Source: an uncultured Saprospiraceae bacterium (lineage in GTDB: Bacteria; Bacteroidota; Bacteroidia; Chitinophagales; Saprospiraceae). Taken from it: 6,752 nucleotides of DNA. Shown here in pieces: positions 5,064 through 6,752 of this stretch (within the stretch, counting starts at the first letter, position 1; the number at the start of each line of letters is the position of its first letter). The DNA is taken from the NCBI GenBank assembly GCA_938002705.1, contig CALLAG010000013.1, positions 1-6,752 on the forward strand, written 5' to 3'. The translations under genes were made by a program, and so were the position numbers. The notes under the pieces are model-generated. The model saw only the letters and a list, made by a program, of their open reading frames with translations. It was not told the DNA's origin and did not search any database.

Positions 5064-6752
5064 TTATTTGATTACTGTTACATTGCCTTTCTTAGTTCTG
5101 TTCATGCATCCATCTATCGCTACTTCTATGTAATAGGCATATACATCAGCAGGTACCGTCTGGCCATTGTAGCTGCCATTCCATCCTCCTAATGGATTGT
5201 CGTTATCATACAATAATTCTCCCCATCTATTATATACTCTGAATTCTATAACTTCTACTTCTCCAGCGATATCATTTTCTTCATATACGATATTGAAGTT
5301 AGGATTAGTAACATCTCCATTAGGGGAGAAGACGTTAGGGTATTTTATAGTACCAGATTCGAGATCAGGATTGTCTATAGTCTGCCTTCTTTCTACTTCG
5401 CAACCATTGATGTCAGTGACTCTGAGTATAACATCTATTGTAGTTTCTGTCGAGCTTATAGTGACAGAAGGGTTGGAAGTGTTTTCTATAATCTGACCAT
5501 CTATATTCCATTCTATAGTCTGAGGATTGACGAAGTTACTGAAGAAACTAATCTCTCCTGGACAAACGCCTGTAGAATCTATGAAGTCTGCAGTTATAGA
5601 CGACACGCTTATAGGTAAGTTTTGTATAAGTTCACATCCACTCTCATCGGACCTTAATATTAGTGTGGGTGTGAATGTATTGACACTGGATTGTGAGTTG
5701 TAGTTATAAGTTACTGGAGACTCATCATCTATCTGCACACCATCGCCAAAATCCCAAGTGTAAGAACTGACATCTACTGTGTTCTCAAGTGTAAATGTGA
5801 TGGCTTCTCCTGGGCAGATTTCGTCTTTGTCTACAGTAAAATTTCCTTCAGGACCTACTAATGTATATGTCCTTGATACGGTATCCCTACACCCACTGAA
5901 TGTTCTTACTATCAGTTGTACTTCATAGGTACCTTTATCAAATGGAATGATAGGGTTCTCAAGATCGGATTCTGCGCCATTACCGAAGTCCCAGCTATAT
6001 ATGACATCATCTGCGACGACAGAGGTATTAGTGAATATTAATTGCTCTGGAAAACATATGAGTTCAGTACTATCTTGATCACTTATGAAGTCAGCTATGG
6101 GTGTCGGGATTACATTGATGATAGTGTCTAATGTGCCCTGACATCCTGTGCCAGCTTCTGTAAATGTCAGCCTTATAAGTTGCTCTCCAGCTTCTGTAAA
6201 TGTTACTTCTGGAGATCTGTCACTGCTCATACCGTTAGCTCCAAAATCCCATTCATATGTCAGAAAAGAACCACCTAAATTATAATCATCAGCATCAAAC
6301 ACAATTGTCTCATCCTCGCATATAGTTGTACTACCATCCAAGCTTATGTCTGAGAAGATATCATAAGTCTCTATCATGTAGGATATAGAATCTGTACATC
6401 CTATCTGGTCAGTGACAATAAGGTTGACGGTAATTAATTCGAAGTCAAATTCTGGATCATAGTCTAATGTGTCAAAGACATGTACTGGATTGCGAGCAGT
6501 AGAAGTGCTTGATCCAAAATCCCACTCCCAGTTTACTAATGTGGTATCGCCTACAGATAGATCAGTTAGGCTGAGCTCTGAGGGCAAGCAGATGAGAGAA
6601 TCTACTACAAAATCAGCTTGTAAGTCATAGACTGTCGTTGTCGCTGAGACAGTATCAGTACATCCATTAATATCTTCTGCGATTAATGTGATTGTCTGAA
6701 ATCCAGGCAGCAGTGTATGGTTAAGTATGCTATCATTGACTTCTCTTGGTCT
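5064..6752 (-). CDS. Multi-PKD-repeat T9SS cargo protein, 3' part (5' end outside window)
   Basis: The frame is open to the right edge of the window, giving 562 visible residues and no start. A TTG codon at 6585-6587 is internal: the residues before it (..ADFVVDSLIC) continue the homology with the 1316-residue protein (..TEFDLDSTLC) and belong to a PKD module. Visible content is the end of one PKD module, about five full PKD/Ig-like modules (WEWDFG, YEWDFG, YSWDFGNG, YTWDFGDG and a degenerate IEWNIDG), and a 92-residue type B T9SS sorting domain ending GNVTVIK. It aligns module for module with residues about 760-1316 of the downstream protein, so the two are paralogues. The likely role is a surface-exposed or released stalk/adhesin. 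The N-terminus, signal peptide and total length cannot be seen. Confidence 0.92.
   Translation of the reverse strand, partial: RPREVNDSILNHTLLPGFQTITLIAEDINGCTDTVSATTTVYDLQADFVVDSLICLPSELSLTDLSVGDTTLVNWEWDFGSSTSTARNPVHVFDTLDYDPEFDFELITVNLIVTDQIGCTDSISYMIETYDIFSDISLDGSTTICEDETIVFDADDYNLGGSFLTYEWDFGANGMSSDRSPEVTFTEAGEQLIRLTFTEAGTGCQGTLDTIINVIPTPIADFISDQDSTELICFPEQLIFTNTSVVADDVIYSWDFGNGAESDLENPIIPFDKGTYEVQLIVRTFSGCRDTVSRTYTLVGPEGNFTVDKDEICPGEAITFTLENTVDVSSYTWDFGDGVQIDDESPVTYNYNSQSSVNTFTPTLILRSDESGCELIQNLPISVSSITADFIDSTGVCPGEISFFSNFVNPQTIEWNIDGQIIENTSNPSVTISSTETTIDVILRVTDINGCEVERRQTIDNPDLESGTIKYPNVFSPNGDVTNPNFNIVYEENDIAGEVEVIEFRVYNRWGELLYDNDNPLGGWNGSYNGQTVPADVYAYYIEVAIDGCMNRTKKGNVTVIK
5067..5342 (-). 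other. Type B T9SS C-terminal sorting domain of the truncated upstream protein
   Basis: The last 92 residues run from YPNVFSPNGD to GNVTVIK and contain YNRWGELLYD, GGWNGSY and VYAYYIEV. The domain has the same length and nearly the same sequence as the one at 159-434. Both carry Asn-Pro (NPTF, NPNF) after the NGD motif, where many family members have Asn-Asp. Confidence 0.93.
5169..5237 (-). repeat. Direct DNA repeat, copy 2 (inside sorting domain)
   Basis: Partner of 261-329, in the sorting domain of the upstream paralogue. The encoded 23 residues (YNRWGELLYD through GGWNGSY) are identical and all seven base differences are silent. It is the most similar block in a longer paralogous region. 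Confidence 0.85.
5373..6752 (-). repeat. PKD/Ig-like module array of the truncated upstream protein (visible part)
   Basis: One partial and about five full modules are visible. Each full module opens with a Cys (LIC, TIC, LIC, EIC, GVC) and closes with Gly-Cys (IGC, TGC, SGC, SGC, NGC). Core motifs are WDFGSS, WDFGAN, WDFGNG, WDFGDG and WNIDG. Each module looks most like the module at the same position in the downstream paralogue, not like its own neighbours. Confidence 0.85.

Noticed and set aside
6585..6587. TTG codon as a possible start of the upstream PKD protein
   Set aside because: The frame stays open to position 6752. The 55 residues before the TTG match the corresponding PKD module of the downstream paralogue, so the codon is an internal leucine and the gene is cut by the window edge.

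Overview
The window is AT-rich and every supportable gene lies on the minus strand. It comes from a member of the Bacteroidota that has a type IX secretion system (T9SS). The main evidence is two large PKD-repeat proteins that each end in a 92-residue type B T9SS sorting domain (the 'gliding motility-associated C-terminal domain', CHU_C-like). The AT-rich gene starts without a well-placed Shine-Dalgarno and the 'signal peptide then Gln' N-termini also fit. A Saprospiria, Cytophagia or Flavobacteriia host is plausible, but no marker gene fixes the class.

In transcription order (right to left) the layout is: (i) 6752-5064, the 3' part of a PKD-repeat surface protein whose 5' end lies outside the window; (ii) a 110-bp AT-rich spacer; (iii) 4953-4111, a 280-residue Sec-exported protein of the M43 (pappalysin/cytophagalysin-like) metalloprotease fold; (iv) a 4-nt gap; (v) 4106-156, a complete 1316-residue PKD-repeat protein with signal peptide and type B sorting domain; (vi) 155 bp of very AT-rich non-coding DNA with a small hairpin just after the stop codon.

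The two PKD proteins are paralogues that align co-linearly over the whole visible part of the upstream one, up to an almost identical C-terminus. They flank a protein that looks like an M43 protease but reads HQLGH where the family has HExxH, and has Asp at the usual third-His position. The catalytic glutamate is therefore missing, while the rest of the family signature (the CDTPADP segment, the NIMS Met-turn, the Cys/FT/Q tail) is kept in an intact frame.

My reading is that this is a cell-surface or secreted-protein locus in which two T9SS-exported, disulfide-rich Ig-like stalks are encoded with a probable pseudoprotease. The protease-like protein has no T9SS sorting domain of its own. That the three proteins work together is inference from gene order only.
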